From positions 1,302,001 through 1,366,000 of the forward strand of contig NZ_JASC01000014.1 in NCBI RefSeq assembly GCF_000622365.1: a DNA stretch of 64,000 bases, in the 5' to 3' direction. The notes under the pieces were generated by a model, which saw only the letters and a program-made list of their open reading frames with translations, was not told the DNA's origin and did not search any database. Below, one piece after another: positions 18,236 to 27,125 of this stretch (position 1 is the stretch's first letter; every line of letters starts with the position of its first letter). Both the position numbers and the translations under genes were made by a program. The stretch comes from Sulfitobacter noctilucae (GTDB lineage Bacteria; Pseudomonadota; Alphaproteobacteria; Rhodobacterales; Rhodobacteraceae).

Positions 18236-19273
18236 GTGGCCCGCGCCCCCTTCGAAATCGCAGGCCATAGCGTCGCCCCCGGCACCTCGGCCCGCGTCGA
18301 CTTGCCGGTCTCGACCCTGCCCGATCACACGCCGGTGCATCTGTCAGTCGAGGTTTTCCACGGCAAACGGGCGGGGCCCACGTTCTTTGTCTCGGCGGCG
18401 GTCCACGGTGACGAAGTCATCGGCGTGGAAATCGTGCGCCGCCTACTGCGCGCCCCGCAGCTGAAATCCCTGCGCGGCACGCTTTTGGTGGTGCCGGTGG
18501 TCAATTCCTTCGGGTTTCTCAACCGCTCGCGCTACCTGCCCGACCGGCGCGATCTGAACCGCTGTTTTCCCGGCTCGCCCAGCGGATCGCTGGCGGCACG
18601 GCTGGCCCATATCTTCATGACCGAGGTCGTGCTGCGCTGCCAGTCGGGGATCGACCTGCATTCAGCCGCGATCCACCGCACCAACCTGCCACAGGTACGC
18701 ATTTCGCCCTCCGACCCGGTAACACGCGGCATGGCGATGGTCTTTGGCGCACCCGTGGTGCTGACATCACCTTTGCGCGACGGATCATTGCGGGCTGTGG
18801 CGGCAGAGGCAGGCACGCCGGTATTGCTCTATGAGGCAGGAGAAGGTCTGCGCTTTGACGAGATGGCCGTGCGCGCGGGTCTTGCTGGTATTCTGCGGGT
18901 CATGCATGCGCAAGATATGTTGCCGCGCAAGGGCATCGCCCCCGCCAGACGGTTGCCCAATGTCTGTTCCTCTTCCTCATGGTTGCGCGCGCCCGTGGGC
19001 GGGTTGCTGCGCACCTTCCGGGCCGAAGGCGAAACAGTCGAGAAAGGCGATATCCTCGCCACCGTCTCGGACCCGTTCGGCGAGGTGGAGGAAGATATCG
19101 TGGCGCCGAACCCGGGCATATTGATCGGACGCGCCATCCTGCCCGTGGTCAACGAGGGCGATGCAGTATTTCATCTGGCCAAGCTGTTACCCCGCGCGGT
19201 CACCGATACGGTCGAGGAACTGGTCGAGCAACTCATCGCGGACCCGCTGTTCGATGAGGACGAGATCATCTGA
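18236..19273 (+). CDS. Succinylglutamate desuccinylase/aspartoacylase-family protein
   Basis: A 345-residue zinc hydrolase of the M14-like AstE/AspA family. Zn-ligand segment AAVHGDEVIG (His, Glu) and the later SGIDLHSAA His are present, with the RRDLNRCFPG substrate-binding motif between them. The C-terminal third (LRAPVGGLLRTFRAEGETVEKGDILATV) is a biotinyl/lipoyl-like barrel seen in this subgroup. GTG start 8 bp after trpE. The actual substrate is unknown; a deacylase acting on an N-acyl amino acid or similar amide is likely. Confidence 0.85.
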   Translation: MARAPFEIAGHSVAPGTSARVDLPVSTLPDHTPVHLSVEVFHGKRAGPTFFVSAAVHGDEVIGVEIVRRLLRAPQLKSLRGTLLVVPVVNSFGFLNRSRYLPDRRDLNRCFPGSPSGSLAARLAHIFMTEVVLRCQSGIDLHSAAIHRTNLPQVRISPSDPVTRGMAMVFGAPVVLTSPLRDGSLRAVAAEAGTPVLLYEAGEGLRFDEMAVRAGLAGILRVMHAQDMLPRKGIAPARRLPNVCSSSSWLRAPVGGLLRTFRAEGETVEKGDILATVSDPFGEVEEDIVAPNPGILIGRAILPVVNEGDAVFHLAKLLPRAVTDTVEELVEQLIADPLFDEDEII

Positions 19274-19327
19274 ATATTGCCGCGCTGGTGAGGTGGGCTA
19301 TCTGTGCATCCTCACAGGAGATTTCCC

Positions 19328-19828
19328 ATGCTCAAGCTCGCTTCTCTCATGCTCGCCCTGACCGCCACACAGCTCTTGGCCGATATCACCGTTCAGTTCG
19401 ATGAAGGGGCACCCAAGGATCGTTTCACACTCACCAATGCCGGGGCCTGCACGCTGCCCGCTGTGACGGTTACGCTGGATATTGGTATGGCCCCTGCCGG
19501 TCTGATTTTTGATGTGACAGGCACCGGTGCTGGTGTGCAGGTGTTTCAACCTTTCGATCTGGTACAGGGCGCGGCCCTTCTCGGCAGTGCCCCTGTTGTA
19601 CGCGATGGTGACAGCGTGATCGAACTGCCGTTAACAGGGCTGGATGTTGGGGAAAGCGTCGCATTCACAATTGATGTCGATGACACGGGCACGCACCGTC
19701 AGACCGTCGTGAGCGGATCGGAGATGTCCGGTGCAGAGGTGCGTATCACGATGGCAGGCCAGCAGATGCGCGGCGTCTTCGGCGATACCGCGACTGCGCG
19801 GGTACCAACGGCTGCCTGCACCTCGTAA
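19328..19828 (+). CDS. Predicted secreted protein of unknown function
   Basis: A 166-residue protein with a clear signal peptide (MLKLASLMLALTATQLLA) preceded by CAGGAG. The mature part is beta-rich and acidic (TVQFDEGAPKDRFTLTN; VGESVAFTIDVDDTG), like an immunoglobulin-type fold with two cysteines that could pair (AGACTL and AACTS). I do not recognise the family with confidence. It follows the deacylase gene and converges on the polysaccharide deacetylase gene. Confidence 0.7.
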   Translation: MLKLASLMLALTATQLLADITVQFDEGAPKDRFTLTNAGACTLPAVTVTLDIGMAPAGLIFDVTGTGAGVQVFQPFDLVQGAALLGSAPVVRDGDSVIELPLTGLDVGESVAFTIDVDDTGTHRQTVVSGSEMSGAEVRITMAGQQMRGVFGDTATARVPTAACTS

Positions 19829-19852
19829 GGCCGCTATGGTGCCGCGATCGCG

Positions 19853-21478
19853 CTAGCCCCCGTCCCGTGTCAGCAACGCCGAGATAGGTGCAAGTGCCAC
19901 CTGCCCTGCCCGATCCTGCAACCCCCAGAGCAACAATGCCGAGATCGTGTCAGGCCGCATCCGCCCCAGCATGATCACCGCGCCTTCCTGGCCTGCCTTA
20001 AAGGCCGCTTGATCCAGAAAACGGCGGATCACCTGCGCTGTCTGGCCTTTGCTGTCGAAGTCGCGAAAGATCGGGTCGGCAAGCACGCCCTGTTTGCGGG
20101 CAAGGTTTGGCATAGTGTTCAAACCCTTATCTTGCGTCACCATACCGTGACCGGACTGCGCCAGCACTGCAATCACCTGATCCGACACGTCGCGGGACGG
20201 CTGCAATCCACCTGACGGCCCCTCTAGCACACCGACAACCTCGCGCATCTGCGACAGGGTCGCGCCAAAGGTCGTCTCTACATCGAGGGGCTGCGCACCA
20301 GCGGGCAGATCAATCATCGCCAGCACTTCAAAGCCCGCCGTGCGGTAAAGCGCCATCCGTTCGGCCGCATCCGGCAGGGCGCTGTCCACAGCGATGCTGA
20401 GCGTATAGGGAAAGCTGCGCAGCGCGGCGATGCCCGCAGTTCCATTGGTGGGTGTAGAGCCATCGTCGATCAGGACCACCGACATCAGCGGCTTGTTGTC
20501 AGGGTTTGCAAATGGCTCTGCGTTACGCACCAAAGGTGCCACATCGCCTTGCGCCGCTGCTTCTGCCACGGCACCGCTGTCTGTGATCACGGTGACGCCC
20601 GGTGTCTGCGCGGCCTCTTCCTCATCTGTCGGGCGGTTGATGATGACCCCACTGGAACGGTCCGTCAAAGAAACCGCAGGCGTGCCGATTTGCGGACGTG
20701 CACTCGGTGCCAGCATTGCCACCTGTGGCGGCGCATCTTCCTGCTCTGCCGGGGGCGGGGAAACCGCCGCCGGAGGGTCGACCGGATCTGATGCCCCCTG
20801 TGCCACCTGAGGCGGATCAAGCGGTGCTGGTTCGGGAGTTTGGTCAGGAGCATCCTCCGCGGGAGGAACGGTGTCGTCGGCAACAGCGGTATCTGGCGCT
20901 GATGGTTCGGCTGCGTCCGAAGGCGCTTCAACAGAGTCCGACGGTGCTTCGGCAGGGTCCGATTGTGCTTCAACAGGGTCCGGCGTACCCGCTTGCGGCG
21001 TTTCTGCCGGTTCCGTGTCGATGCTCACTCCGTCTGCGGGCTGCGGGATCATCGGGGCCAAGGCCTGTGGATTGGGGAAAACCGGCTCTTCATCTGCAAG
21101 GGCGAGCGCACCACTGTTCGGCATTCCGTCAGGAGCATCAAGCGCCCCCAGCACATCTGGTTGCGTGACCGGCGACAGGCGCAGTTGCGGCTCAGTCAGC
21201 GTTCCCAACGTATCGGCGTCCCCCGGCGCAGTCTGCTGCGCTGTCTGACCTTGCTGCGGTGGCGTATCGGGTTCTGTGACCGCAATCCCGCCCTCTTGCG
21301 GGGTTGAAGGCAGCGTCGCATCGGGAGAACTGACATCCGGCGGTGTGAAATCGCTGACTTGCGGAGCCTCGGACGAAGGCGGTGCTTCAGGTAGAGGAGC
21401 CATAACCGACGCCACGCCGCCGACGCCAAGGCTGACGATGCCGCCCCAGACTGCCCCGCTCAGAAATCCGCGTGCCAT
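19853..21478 (-). CDS. Divergent polysaccharide deacetylase (YibQ-like)
   Basis: A 541-residue protein with an N-terminal membrane anchor (FLSGAVWGGIVSLGVGGVASV). A long low-complexity linker rich in Pro, Ala, Glu and Asp follows (residues about 30-290), including imperfect repeats of the SDPAEAPSDSVEAPSD kind. The C-terminal domain (residues about 325-541) reads as a divergent polysaccharide deacetylase: MSVVLIDDGS, LSIAVDSALPDA, AGFEVLAMIDLP, GHGMVTQDKGLNT and a closing GAVIMLGRMRPDTISAL. The linker could span peptidoglycan. Catalytic activity on a specific glycan is not shown. Confidence 0.85.
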   Translation of the reverse strand: MARGFLSGAVWGGIVSLGVGGVASVMAPLPEAPPSSEAPQVSDFTPPDVSSPDATLPSTPQEGGIAVTEPDTPPQQGQTAQQTAPGDADTLGTLTEPQLRLSPVTQPDVLGALDAPDGMPNSGALALADEEPVFPNPQALAPMIPQPADGVSIDTEPAETPQAGTPDPVEAQSDPAEAPSDSVEAPSDAAEPSAPDTAVADDTVPPAEDAPDQTPEPAPLDPPQVAQGASDPVDPPAAVSPPPAEQEDAPPQVAMLAPSARPQIGTPAVSLTDRSSGVIINRPTDEEEAAQTPGVTVITDSGAVAEAAAQGDVAPLVRNAEPFANPDNKPLMSVVLIDDGSTPTNGTAGIAALRSFPYTLSIAVDSALPDAAERMALYRTAGFEVLAMIDLPAGAQPLDVETTFGATLSQMREVVGVLEGPSGGLQPSRDVSDQVIAVLAQSGHGMVTQDKGLNTMPNLARKQGVLADPIFRDFDSKGQTAQVIRRFLDQAAFKAGQEGAVIMLGRMRPDTISALLLWGLQDRAGQVALAPISALLTRDGG

Positions 21479-21648
21479 CTCGCTCTCTCCTGCTTTGCGG
21501 TGCGCGGATCACGGGCACCCCTGTCTCGATCGACCTGAACGCGCTCTTGACGGCGCGGGACAAGCCTGAACATCTAGGGGTAAGTATATCCCAAGGCATT
21601 GGCGGATCGCCAGCCTTAAGGCCCACACCAGATGCAAAGAATTGACCA

Positions 21649-22230
21649 TTGTTGCTGCTTATCGATAACTACGACAGCTTTACCTATAATCTTGTTCACT
21701 ATCTGGGCACTTTGGGCGCGGAAGTTGAGGTGCACCGCAACGACAAGCTGAGCGTTGCCGACGCCCTCGCGATGCGGCCTGCGGGCATCCTGTTGTCGCC
21801 CGGCCCCTGTGATCCGGATCAGGCGGGTATCTGCCTGGATCTCACCCTTGCTGCCGCTGAGGCGCGCATCCCGCTCTTGGGCGTCTGTCTGGGGCATCAA
21901 ACTTTGGGACAGGCCTTTGGCGGCAAAGTGGTGCGTGCGGCCGATATCGTGCACGGAAAGATGGGCCAGATGCATCATGAAGGTACCGGCGTTTTCGCAG
22001 GTTTGCCCTCACCGTTCGCCGCGACCCGCTATCATTCGCTTGTCGTTGACCGCGACAGCCTGCCCGATTGCCTGACGGTGACCGCAGCCCTGGAAGACGG
22101 GACGATCATGGGCCTGCAACACCGCGAATTACCACTCCATGGCGTGCAGTTTCACCCCGAATCCATCCGCTCTGAACATGGGCATGCGATGTTGCAGAAC
22201 TTCCTTGACGAGATGAAGGTGCCGGCATGA
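21649..22230 (+). CDS. trpG: Anthranilate synthase component II (glutamine amidotransferase)
   Basis: A 193-residue class I amidotransferase that feeds ammonia to TrpE. The nucleophile is C80 in LLGVCLGHQ, and the His/Glu pair is H169 and E171 in GVQFHPES. No ATG is available: an in-frame TGA lies 6 bp before the first TTG, so translation must start at TTG 21649 (or the adjacent TTG at 21652), directly at the [14 protein letters not shown] family N-terminus. It starts a chain of overlapping genes through moeA. Confidence 0.96.
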   Translation: MLLLIDNYDSFTYNLVHYLGTLGAEVEVHRNDKLSVADALAMRPAGILLSPGPCDPDQAGICLDLTLAAAEARIPLLGVCLGHQTLGQAFGGKVVRAADIVHGKMGQMHHEGTGVFAGLPSPFAATRYHSLVVDRDSLPDCLTVTAALEDGTIMGLQHRELPLHGVQFHPESIRSEHGHAMLQNFLDEMKVPA

Positions 22231-23243
22231 GTGAGGCGTTGAAACCACTGATTGATGCCGCTGCAAATGGCCCGCTGACCCGCGCGCAGGCCGCCGAGGC
22301 GTTCGAGATCCTGTTCGACGGTGAAGCAACCCCGAGCCAGATGGGCGGCTTCCTGATGGCCCTGCGCACGCGGGGCGAGACAGTCGATGAATACGCGGCC
22401 GCGGCATCGGTCATGCGCGCCAGATGCCACGCAGTCAAAGCGCCCGAAGGCGCGATGGACATTGTGGGCACAGGTGGCGACGGCAAAGGCACGCTCAACA
22501 TCTCGACCGCGACTGCCTTTGTCGTGGCGGGTGCAGGCGTTGTGGTGGCAAAACATGGCAACCGCAACTTATCCTCGAAGTCAGGTGCAGCTGATGCACT
22601 TACACAGATGGGTCTGAACGTGATGGTCGGCCCCAAAGTGGTGGAGCGCGAGCTCGAAGGGGCAGGCATCGGCTTTATGATGGCCCCCATGCATCATCCC
22701 GCGATTGCCCATGTGATGCCAACGCGCTCTGAACTTGGCACGCGGACGATCTTTAACATTCTGGGGCCCCTCACCAACCCCGCAAGTGTCAAACGCCAGC
22801 TGACCGGCGCCTACCGCCGCGACCTGATCCGCCCGATGGCGGAGACTTTGCAGGCGCTGGGATCGGAGAAAGCATGGTTGGTGCACGGCTCTGACGGCAC
22901 GGACGAGCTGACAATTACGGGCGTCAGCTGGGTATCCGGGCTGGCTGATGACGCCGTCACGGATTTTGAAATCCATCCCGAAGATGCCGGCCTGCCCGTG
23001 CATCCGTTCGAGGACATCGTGGGTGGCACACCTGAAGAAAACGCACTCGACTTCAAAGCACTACTGAACGGCGAGGTATCTGCATACCGCGATGCGGTGC
23101 TGTTGAACGCCGCTGCCGCCCTGTTGGTGGCCGATGCGGTGCCGGATTTAAAAGCGGGCGTCGAGATGGCGGCGCAAAGCATCGACTCAGGGGCCGCGAA
23201 GGACAAAATCACGCGCGTCGCCGCGCTTTCCCACGAGAAATGA
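22227..23243 (+). CDS. trpD: Anthranilate phosphoribosyltransferase
   Basis: A 338-residue type III phosphoribosyltransferase joining anthranilate and PRPP. The PRPP/anthranilate site motif [17 protein letters not shown] and the [17 protein letters not shown] segment are intact. It overlaps trpG by 4 bp (ATGA) and the uracil-DNA glycosylase gene by 4 bp, indicating coupled translation. Confidence 0.97.
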   Translation: MSEALKPLIDAAANGPLTRAQAAEAFEILFDGEATPSQMGGFLMALRTRGETVDEYAAAASVMRARCHAVKAPEGAMDIVGTGGDGKGTLNISTATAFVVAGAGVVVAKHGNRNLSSKSGAADALTQMGLNVMVGPKVVERELEGAGIGFMMAPMHHPAIAHVMPTRSELGTRTIFNILGPLTNPASVKRQLTGAYRRDLIRPMAETLQALGSEKAWLVHGSDGTDELTITGVSWVSGLADDAVTDFEIHPEDAGLPVHPFEDIVGGTPEENALDFKALLNGEVSAYRDAVLLNAAAALLVADAVPDLKAGVEMAAQSIDSGAAKDKITRVAALSHEK

Positions 23244-23908
23244 GCCGCTTTGATCTGTCGCGGCTGGGCGCGTGGGGCGATCTGCCGTTCTTCAATACAA
23301 CCTTGCACGAGATCGAGAATGCACTCGCACTGGAAACCCGCCCCGTCTTTCCTCCGGCCAGTGATACCTTTGCCGCATTGGAACGCTGTCAGCCTGACGC
23401 CACAAAGGTGATTATTCTGGGTCAGGACCCCTATCATACGCCCGGCAAAGCCGATGGGCTGGCGTTTTCAATTCCTCAAGGGTTCGGCGGGCGGCTTGAT
23501 AGTCTGGGTAACATCTTCAAAGAGATCAAAACCGATCTGGGACAGAACCGCAGCCGCACCGATCTGTCGGACTGGGCAGATCAGGGGGTCATGCTGCTCA
23601 ATACTGCGCTCAGCGTTCCTCAAGGTGCTGCAAAAGGCCACGACAAACTTGGCTGGAGCCTGCTGGTGAAAGAAGTGCTCTTGCATCTTGCGGACCGACC
23701 CCGCGCCTACATTCTATGGGGTGGACCGGTGCAAAAACGCGCCGCTCGAGTCAACAGCCCCCCAAATCTGAAAATCGAAAGCGCCCACCCCTCGCCGCTT
23801 TCGGCCTATCGCGGCTTTTTCGGCTCCCGCCCGTTCAGCCAAACGAATGCATGGTTGCAGGCGCAGGGCTTGGACGCCATAAACTGGGGCGACCCGGAGG
23901 GACCATGA
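23240..23908 (+). CDS. ung: Uracil-DNA glycosylase (family 1)
   Basis: A 222-residue enzyme that removes uracil from DNA to start base-excision repair. The catalytic motif GQDPYH is at residues 61-66 with D63 as the water-activating residue. The minor-groove loop [18 protein letters not shown] begins at H183. It lies inside the trp/moa operon between trpD and trpC, overlapping both by 4 bp. Confidence 0.96.
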   Translation: MSRFDLSRLGAWGDLPFFNTTLHEIENALALETRPVFPPASDTFAALERCQPDATKVIILGQDPYHTPGKADGLAFSIPQGFGGRLDSLGNIFKEIKTDLGQNRSRTDLSDWADQGVMLLNTALSVPQGAAKGHDKLGWSLLVKEVLLHLADRPRAYILWGGPVQKRAARVNSPPNLKIESAHPSPLSAYRGFFGSRPFSQTNAWLQAQGLDAINWGDPEGP

Positions 23909-24717
23909 CCGAGACCATTTTAGACAAGATCAAAGCCTATAAGCTTGACGAAGTTGCCGCCGACAAGGCTGCTAAACCACTGGCTGACGTCGAAGCCGAT
24001 GCGCAAGCTGCACCGCCCGTGCGCCCTTTTGCAGAGGCCCTCCACAGTGCTTCTCTTGAAGGCTACGGGTTGATCGCCGAGATCAAGAAAGCGAGCCCGT
24101 CCAAAGGGCTGATCCGCGCGGATTTCGACCCCGCCAGCCTTGCGCAAGCCTACGCCGACGGAGGTGCCGCCTGCCTGTCGGTCCTGACCGACACGCCCAG
24201 CTTTCAAGGGGCCAAGAGCTTTCTTACCGAAGCCCGCGCCGCCTGCGATCTGCCCGCCTTGCGCAAGGATTTCATGTACGACACCTATCAGGTCGCCGAG
24301 GCCCGGGCTTTGGGGGCCGATTGTATCCTGATCATCATGGCCTCTGTCTCTGATGCGCAAGCGGCAGAGCTGGAGGCAGCCGCCGCCGAGTGGGGCATGG
24401 ATGCGCTGATCGAAGTGCATGACGCCGCCGAGCTTGAGCGTGCGGCCCGGATGGAAAGCAAGCTGATCGGCATAAACAACCGCAATCTCAATACCTTCGA
24501 GACCTCACTTGATGTGACACGTCAATTGTCAAAACAGGTGCCCGCCGACCGCATAATGGTCTGCGAATCCGGTCTGTCGACGCCCGACGATCTGGCCGAT
24601 ATGGCCCGCTACGGGGCGCGGTGTTTCCTGATCGGCGAAAGCCTGATGCGGCAGGACGATGTGGCGCAGGCCACCACCAAGCTGCTCGCCAACCCGCTGA
24701 CCGCAGGGGGCATGTGA
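23905..24717 (+). CDS. trpC: Indole-3-glycerol phosphate synthase
   Basis: A 270-residue TIM-barrel enzyme converting CdRP to indoleglycerol phosphate. Catalytic segments: [55 protein letters not shown] and [11 protein letters not shown]. The ATG at 23905 follows a GGAGGGACC ribosome-binding site and overlaps ung. The longer in-frame opening upstream is the shadow of ung. TrpF, TrpB and TrpA are not in the window. Confidence 0.97.
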   Translation: MTETILDKIKAYKLDEVAADKAAKPLADVEADAQAAPPVRPFAEALHSASLEGYGLIAEIKKASPSKGLIRADFDPASLAQAYADGGAACLSVLTDTPSFQGAKSFLTEARAACDLPALRKDFMYDTYQVAEARALGADCILIIMASVSDAQAAELEAAAAEWGMDALIEVHDAAELERAARMESKLIGINNRNLNTFETSLDVTRQLSKQVPADRIMVCESGLSTPDDLADMARYGARCFLIGESLMRQDDVAQATTKLLANPLTAGGM

Positions 24718-25190
24718 TGGCGCTGACGCATTTTGATACCAAGGGTGACGCCCATATGGTCGATGTGTCGGACAAGGATGTCACATCCCGCGTCGCTGTG
24801 GCGGAAAACCACATCACTATGCGCCGTGAAACCTTTGATATCATTACCGAAGGTCGCGCCAAGAAGGGCGATGTTTTGGGCGTTGCACGGCTTGCCGGGA
24901 TTATGGCAGCCAAGCGGACCGCCGACCTTATTCCGCTGTGCCATCCTCTGCCGATTACATCGGTCGCGGTTGAGTTGGAGCCGGACGCCAGCTTGCCCGG
25001 CATCCGCATCACGGCCACAGTGAAAACCACTGGCCAGACCGGTGTCGAGATGGAAGCACTCACCGCCGCCTCCGTCGCCGCGCTGACAGTTTATGACATG
25101 ACCAAAGCCGTCGACAAAGCGATGGAGATCAACGGCTTGCGGGTCGTTCTGAAAGACGGCGGTAAATCCGGCCGCTATGAGGCCACATGA
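24717..25190 (+). CDS. moaC: Cyclic pyranopterin monophosphate synthase
   Basis: A 157-residue molybdenum-cofactor enzyme, acting after MoaA to form cPMP. MoaC hallmarks are [50 protein letters not shown] and the catalytic KAVDKAM lysines, ending in KSGRYEAT. Its ATG shares one base with the trpC stop (TGATG). Confidence 0.97.
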   Translation: MALTHFDTKGDAHMVDVSDKDVTSRVAVAENHITMRRETFDIITEGRAKKGDVLGVARLAGIMAAKRTADLIPLCHPLPITSVAVELEPDASLPGIRITATVKTTGQTGVEMEALTAASVAALTVYDMTKAVDKAMEINGLRVVLKDGGKSGRYEAT

Positions 25191-26359
25191 TTTCGGTCGC
25201 AGAGGCGCGCGCCGCCCTGCTCGATCTTGTCAGGCCGCTTGAGGTCGAGCATGTGCCGCTGCGCCATGCGGCCGGTCGCGCCCTAGCGCAGGATGTCTTT
25301 GCCACACGCACCCAACCGCCCTTCGCGGCCTCGTCTATGGACGGTTATGCCCTGCGCCGCGCCGAAGTCGAACCGAACGCAATGTTCAAAGTCATCGGCG
25401 AAGCGGCTGCGGGCCATCGGTTTGAAGGCATCCTGCGCCCCGGTCAGGCTGTCCGCATTTTCACCGGCGCGCCCGTTCCGGAGGGCGCGGATTTCGTTGT
25501 CATTCAAGAAGACACCAGCCGAACCGGTAACCTGATCACGCTGGGCCATAAGACTGGCGATAAAGACAACATCCGCCCCGCCGGCGGAGATTTCAGTGAA
25601 GGGGCACGTGTTGCGGCACCGCTTGTGCTGCGCCCTGCCGATGTTGCGTTGCTGGCCGCGATGAACATCGCTGCTGTGCCGGTCACCCGCAAACCGCGCG
25701 TTGCAATCCTTGCCACAGGTGATGAATTGGTCCAACCGGGCGAGGCTCCCGGCCCCGACCAAATCGTCGCCTCCAACAGTTACGGACTGGCGGCAATGCT
25801 GGAACAGGCTGGCGCTGAAGTGCGCATGCTCCCCATCGCAAGGGATACAGAAAGCGCTTTGAAACAAGCCTTTGCCTTGGCTGAAGGCAGCGATCTGATC
25901 GTGACCATCGGCGGTGCCTCGGTGGGCGATCATGATCTGGTGGGCCCTGTCGCCGCGCAAATCGGGTTGGAGCAAAGCTTTTACAAAGTGGCGATGCGTC
26001 CCGGCAAACCGCTGATGGCAGGCCGTTTGAAAAATGCCGCGATGATCGGGCTTCCGGGCAATCCGGTTTCTGCGATGGTCTGCGGTACGGTCTTTGTACT
26101 GCCGGTCCTACGCAAGATGCTGGGCCTTGGCACGGACGAACAGCTGCACAGGCAAGCGCCGCTGGGCTGCGACCTGCCCGCCAATGGACCACGTGCGCAT
26201 TACATGCGCGCCAAACTGGTGGAGGGAACGGTACGTCCTGACGCCCAACAAGACAGCGCACTTCTGTCGGTGCTTGCCGGTGCCGATGCACTTTTGGTCC
26301 GTCCCGTAGACGATCCTGCACGCGGTGAGGGTGAATTGGTATCCTACATCGCACTCTGA
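25187..26359 (+). CDS. moeA: Molybdopterin molybdenumtransferase
   Basis: A 390-residue enzyme that inserts molybdate into adenylylated molybdopterin. Present are the [14 protein letters not shown] segment, [20 protein letters not shown], the domain III MPT-binding motifs ([49 protein letters not shown]) and a C-terminal beta domain. It overlaps moaC by 4 bp. Ends the trpG-moeA chain; lexA follows with its own promoter. Confidence 0.97.
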   Translation: MISVAEARAALLDLVRPLEVEHVPLRHAAGRALAQDVFATRTQPPFAASSMDGYALRRAEVEPNAMFKVIGEAAAGHRFEGILRPGQAVRIFTGAPVPEGADFVVIQEDTSRTGNLITLGHKTGDKDNIRPAGGDFSEGARVAAPLVLRPADVALLAAMNIAAVPVTRKPRVAILATGDELVQPGEAPGPDQIVASNSYGLAAMLEQAGAEVRMLPIARDTESALKQAFALAEGSDLIVTIGGASVGDHDLVGPVAAQIGLEQSFYKVAMRPGKPLMAGRLKNAAMIGLPGNPVSAMVCGTVFVLPVLRKMLGLGTDEQLHRQAPLGCDLPANGPRAHYMRAKLVEGTVRPDAQQDSALLSVLAGADALLVRPVDDPARGEGELVSYIAL

Positions 26360-26365
26360 TCACTA

Positions 26366-26394
26366 TTGACACAAAACAAGAACATCCATAGAAC
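26366..26394 (+). promoter_or_regulatory. lexA promoter with SOS box
   Basis: A perfect -35 TTGACA (26366-26371) is followed 17 bp later by TAGAAC (26389-26394) as the -10. GAAC-N7-GAAC at 26380-26394 is, on the opposite strand, GTTC-N7-GTTC, the alphaproteobacterial LexA operator. It covers the spacer and the -10, so LexA binding would block RNA polymerase and autoregulate lexA. Confidence 0.85.
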
Positions 26395-26423
26395 AAACCC
26401 AAATCAATTGAGGAGGCTATGCG

Positions 26424-27125
26424 GTGTTGACCAAGAAACAGCTCGATCTTTTGGCGTTCATTCACAAGAGAGTGCAGCGCGATGGCGTGCCGCCCAGCTT
26501 TGATGAGATGAAGCTTGCGCTGGACCTGCGGTCGAAGTCCGGCATCCACCGCTTGATCACTGCATTGGAAGAACGCGGCTTTATTCGCCGTCTGGCGCAC
26601 CGCGCCCGCGCGATTGAAGTTGTCAAACTGCCCGAGAGCCTGGGCGGTGCCCCGAACGCGGGCTTTACCCCGCGCGTGATTGATGGCGACCGTCCAGATA
26701 CCCCGCCCCCCGCTGCTGCGATGCCCGTCGGCAACAGTGATGCGCACTCGGTGCCTGTCATGGGCAGGATCGCGGCTGGTGTTCCGATCGAGGCGATCAA
26801 CCAGATGACCCATTCGGTGACCGTGCCCGGTGGCATGATCGCAGGGTCCGGTGATCATTATGCGCTTGAGGTCAAAGGCGATTCGATGATCGACGCTGGC
26901 ATCAACGACGGTGATGTTGTGGTGATCCGCGAAACATCTGTGGCGGATGACGGGGACATTGTTGTCGCACTTGTCGGTGATCTTGAGGCGACATTGAAAA
27001 CCTTCCGTCGTAAGGGGGCTTCCATTGCGCTTGAGGCGGCAAACCCCGCTTACGATACCCGCGTCTTGCCCGCCGATCAGGTCAAGGTTCAGGGCCGTTT
27101 GGTTGGTTTGATCCGCACATATTGA
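26424..27125 (+). CDS. lexA: SOS-response repressor LexA
   Basis: A 233-residue repressor with an N-terminal winged helix ([43 protein letters not shown]) and a C-terminal self-cleavage domain. The cleavage site is Ala118-Gly119 in GRIAAGVP; the catalytic dyad is S154 (KGDSM) and K192 (ATLKTF). Translation starts at GTG 26424, 7 nt after AGGAGG. The last 37 bp overlap the 3' end of convergent comEC. Confidence 0.97.
   Translation: MLTKKQLDLLAFIHKRVQRDGVPPSFDEMKLALDLRSKSGIHRLITALEERGFIRRLAHRARAIEVVKLPESLGGAPNAGFTPRVIDGDRPDTPPPAAAMPVGNSDAHSVPVMGRIAAGVPIEAINQMTHSVTVPGGMIAGSGDHYALEVKGDSMIDAGINDGDVVVIRETSVADDGDIVVALVGDLEATLKTFRRKGASIALEAANPAYDTRVLPADQVKVQGRLVGLIRTY

Noticed and set aside
20665..21429. 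Short open frames opposite the deacetylase linker
   Set aside because: They arise from the repetitive, low-complexity codons of the linker and share no motifs with known proteins.
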